Assembly: GCA_021795255.1 (NCBI GenBank)
Contig: JAJYPQ010000273.1
Span: 1-5,880, forward strand
Source of the DNA: Pseudomonadota bacterium
Lineage (GTDB): Bacteria; Pseudomonadota; Gammaproteobacteria; Acidiferrobacterales; Acidiferrobacteraceae
Reading direction: 5' to 3'
Length of the DNA: 5,880 nt
Shown: positions 5,503-5,880 of the stretch, in pieces
Layout: the number at the start of each line of letters is the position of its first letter
Numbering within the stretch: position 1 is the stretch's first letter
Made by a program: the position numbers and the translations under genes
Notes under the pieces: generated by a model
What the model saw: only the letters and a program-made list of their open reading frames with translations
Told to the model about the DNA's origin: nothing
The model's database searches: none

Positions 5503-5530
5503 GAAACAAGCACTTACAGACTGAGCAGAC

Positions 5531-5558
5531 TTGAATCACTCGGAATTCCGGGCATAAT
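5531..5558 (+). promoter_or_regulatory. Candidate promoter for the HTH gene
   Basis: TTGAAT (5531-5536) and CATAAT (5553-5558) are 16 bases apart. The spacer contains the perfect 10-bp palindrome CGGAATTCCG (5541-5550), a possible operator. A start near 5565 would give a leader of about 175 bases containing both downstream hairpins. It is one of several AT-rich possibilities in this stretch. Confidence 0.4.
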
Positions 5559-5620
5559 CCGATGAAGTGGAGGGATGGATATAACACACATTGTATTCCC
5601 TCCCTTATTTAGGAGATGGT

Positions 5621-5650
5621 GGTCTGGGGATGTTCGAGCACCCCCAGACC
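5621..5650. repeat. Stem-loop in the HTH gene leader
   Basis: Perfect 9-bp arms GGTCTGGGG (5621-5629) and CCCCAGACC (5642-5650) with a 12-base loop that can partly pair (TGTT/AGCA). There is no T-run on either strand, so it is not a standard intrinsic terminator. It may be an operator or a leader RNA structure. Confidence 0.6.
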
Positions 5651-5720
5651 GGTGCCAAAACACACCCCGGTAAGAGCGCAATAATGGCTTTTTGAGTATA
5701 CCATGCGGCGCGATTACGGG

Positions 5721-5737
5721 GTCCAGAGGATCTGGAC
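5721..5737 (+). promoter_or_regulatory. Hairpin sequestering the HTH gene ribosome binding site
   Basis: GTCCAGA-GGA-TCTGGAC is a perfect 7-bp stem with a 3-base loop. The Shine-Dalgarno AGAGGA (5725-5730) lies in its 5' arm and loop, and the ATG at 5740 begins two bases after the stem. In RNA this would hide the ribosome binding site; in DNA it could equally be an operator. Confidence 0.6.
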
Positions 5738-5739
5738 CC

Positions 5740-5880
5740 ATGAACTCTCATATTGAAACGGTCTCGACCACCGAGACCGCAAAAATTTACAAAGTCAGCG
5801 TGCGCCAGCTTTTTAACCTGGCCAAAGCCAAACAAATTCCACCACCTGTGCGCGTGGGGAAACGCCGACTGGTTTGGCTG
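5740..5880 (+). CDS. AlpA/MerR-like helix-turn-helix protein (5' part)
   Basis: The first 47 codons of a gene that runs off the right edge. It starts MNSHIETVST, and residues 13-47 form a winged-helix/excisionase-type HTH: TAKIYKVSVRQLFNLAKAKQ (13-32), then IPPPVRVGKRRLVWL (33-47). The pattern tA.iy.VS.R.l..la....iP.PvrvGkrrl.W is typical of AlpA-family and related HTH_17 proteins. In prophages and integrative elements these act as excisionase or as activators of integrase genes. AGAGGA (5725-5730) supports the ATG with 9-base spacing. Its place about 1.1 kb inside a tRNA-Glu att scar fits that role. An 8-bp dyad, CGGTCTCG-N5-CGAGACCG (5759-5779), lies within its codons 7-14. The full length and any C-terminal domain are not visible. 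Confidence 0.82.
   Translation, partial: MNSHIETVSTTETAKIYKVSVRQLFNLAKAKQIPPPVRVGKRRLVWL

Larger units (their letters stand above)
5343..5739. other. AT-rich non-coding region with multiple dyads
   Basis: No protein-coding gene is supported between the brnTA promoter and the HTH gene; only peptides of about 20 codons can be read. The region is noticeably richer in A+T than the left half of the window. It holds a long dyad (5471-5502), a candidate rightward promoter (5531-5558) with a palindrome in its spacer, a stem-loop (5621-5650) and a hairpin over the next gene's ribosome binding site (5721-5737). It is best read as the control region of the integrated element. Confidence 0.6.

Noticed and set aside
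5616..5695. Two peptides of 21-22 codons (from ATG 5616 and ATG 5630).
   Set aside because: Neither has a well-spaced ribosome binding site, and both overlap the 5621-5650 stem-loop.
1..5880. CRISPR array or insertion sequence.
   Set aside because: No regularly spaced repeats of CRISPR length and no transposase or terminal inverted repeats were seen.

Overview
The window looks like chromosomal DNA from a Proteobacterium. It is moderately GC-rich, its genes start with Shine-Dalgarno sequences, and its protein families are typical of Proteobacteria. A tRNA-Glu fragment with an encoded CCA end fits a gammaproteobacterial or Acidithiobacillia-like host. That placement is a guess from style, not from a marker gene.

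Left part (1-1972, + strand): a complete CPA2-type monovalent cation:proton antiporter (126-1421), then a small GlcG/HbpS-like (DUF336) protein (1517-1972). A roughly 450-base stretch without a convincing intact gene follows (1973-2425). It holds two short direct repeats and what may be the N-terminal remnant of a nucleotidyltransferase-like gene.

Middle part (2426-3861, - strand): a compact operon transcribed right to left. A strong-looking promoter sits between two copies of one palindrome, GCAACC-N4-GGTTGC. It drives a SRPBCC/AHSA1 gene broken by one apparent extra base (3296-3761), a second intact SRPBCC/AHSA1 gene (2793-3275), and an ArsR-type winged-helix regulator (2426-2812) that overlaps it by 20 bases. 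The obvious reading is that the ArsR protein represses its own operon through the two palindromes, and that the SRPBCC proteins bind or process the small molecule that relieves repression.

Right part (3862-5880): about 700 bases of poorly coding sequence, with one small ORF (4100-4252) faintly resembling the start of a BrnA antitoxin, leads to a 47-base 3' fragment of a tRNA-Glu(UUC) gene (4606-4652, - strand). The 5' half of the tRNA is absent, which is the usual scar of site-specific integration. By the geometry of such events the integrated element lies to the right of the fragment. That side is visibly more AT-rich and carries helical-turn-spaced repeats, a brnT-brnA toxin-antitoxin pair (4780-5320, - strand), and a long non-coding stretch with several strong dyads. 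At the right edge is the start of an AlpA/MerR-like HTH gene (5740 onward, + strand), of the kind that acts as excisionase or regulator in integrative elements. No integrase is visible and would be expected beyond the right edge.

Nothing here is clearly a wholly new system. The most checkable novelties are the dual-operator SRPBCC/ArsR operon with its single-base lesion, the integrative-element boundary at tRNA-Glu, and the structured leader whose hairpin covers the ribosome binding site of the HTH gene.
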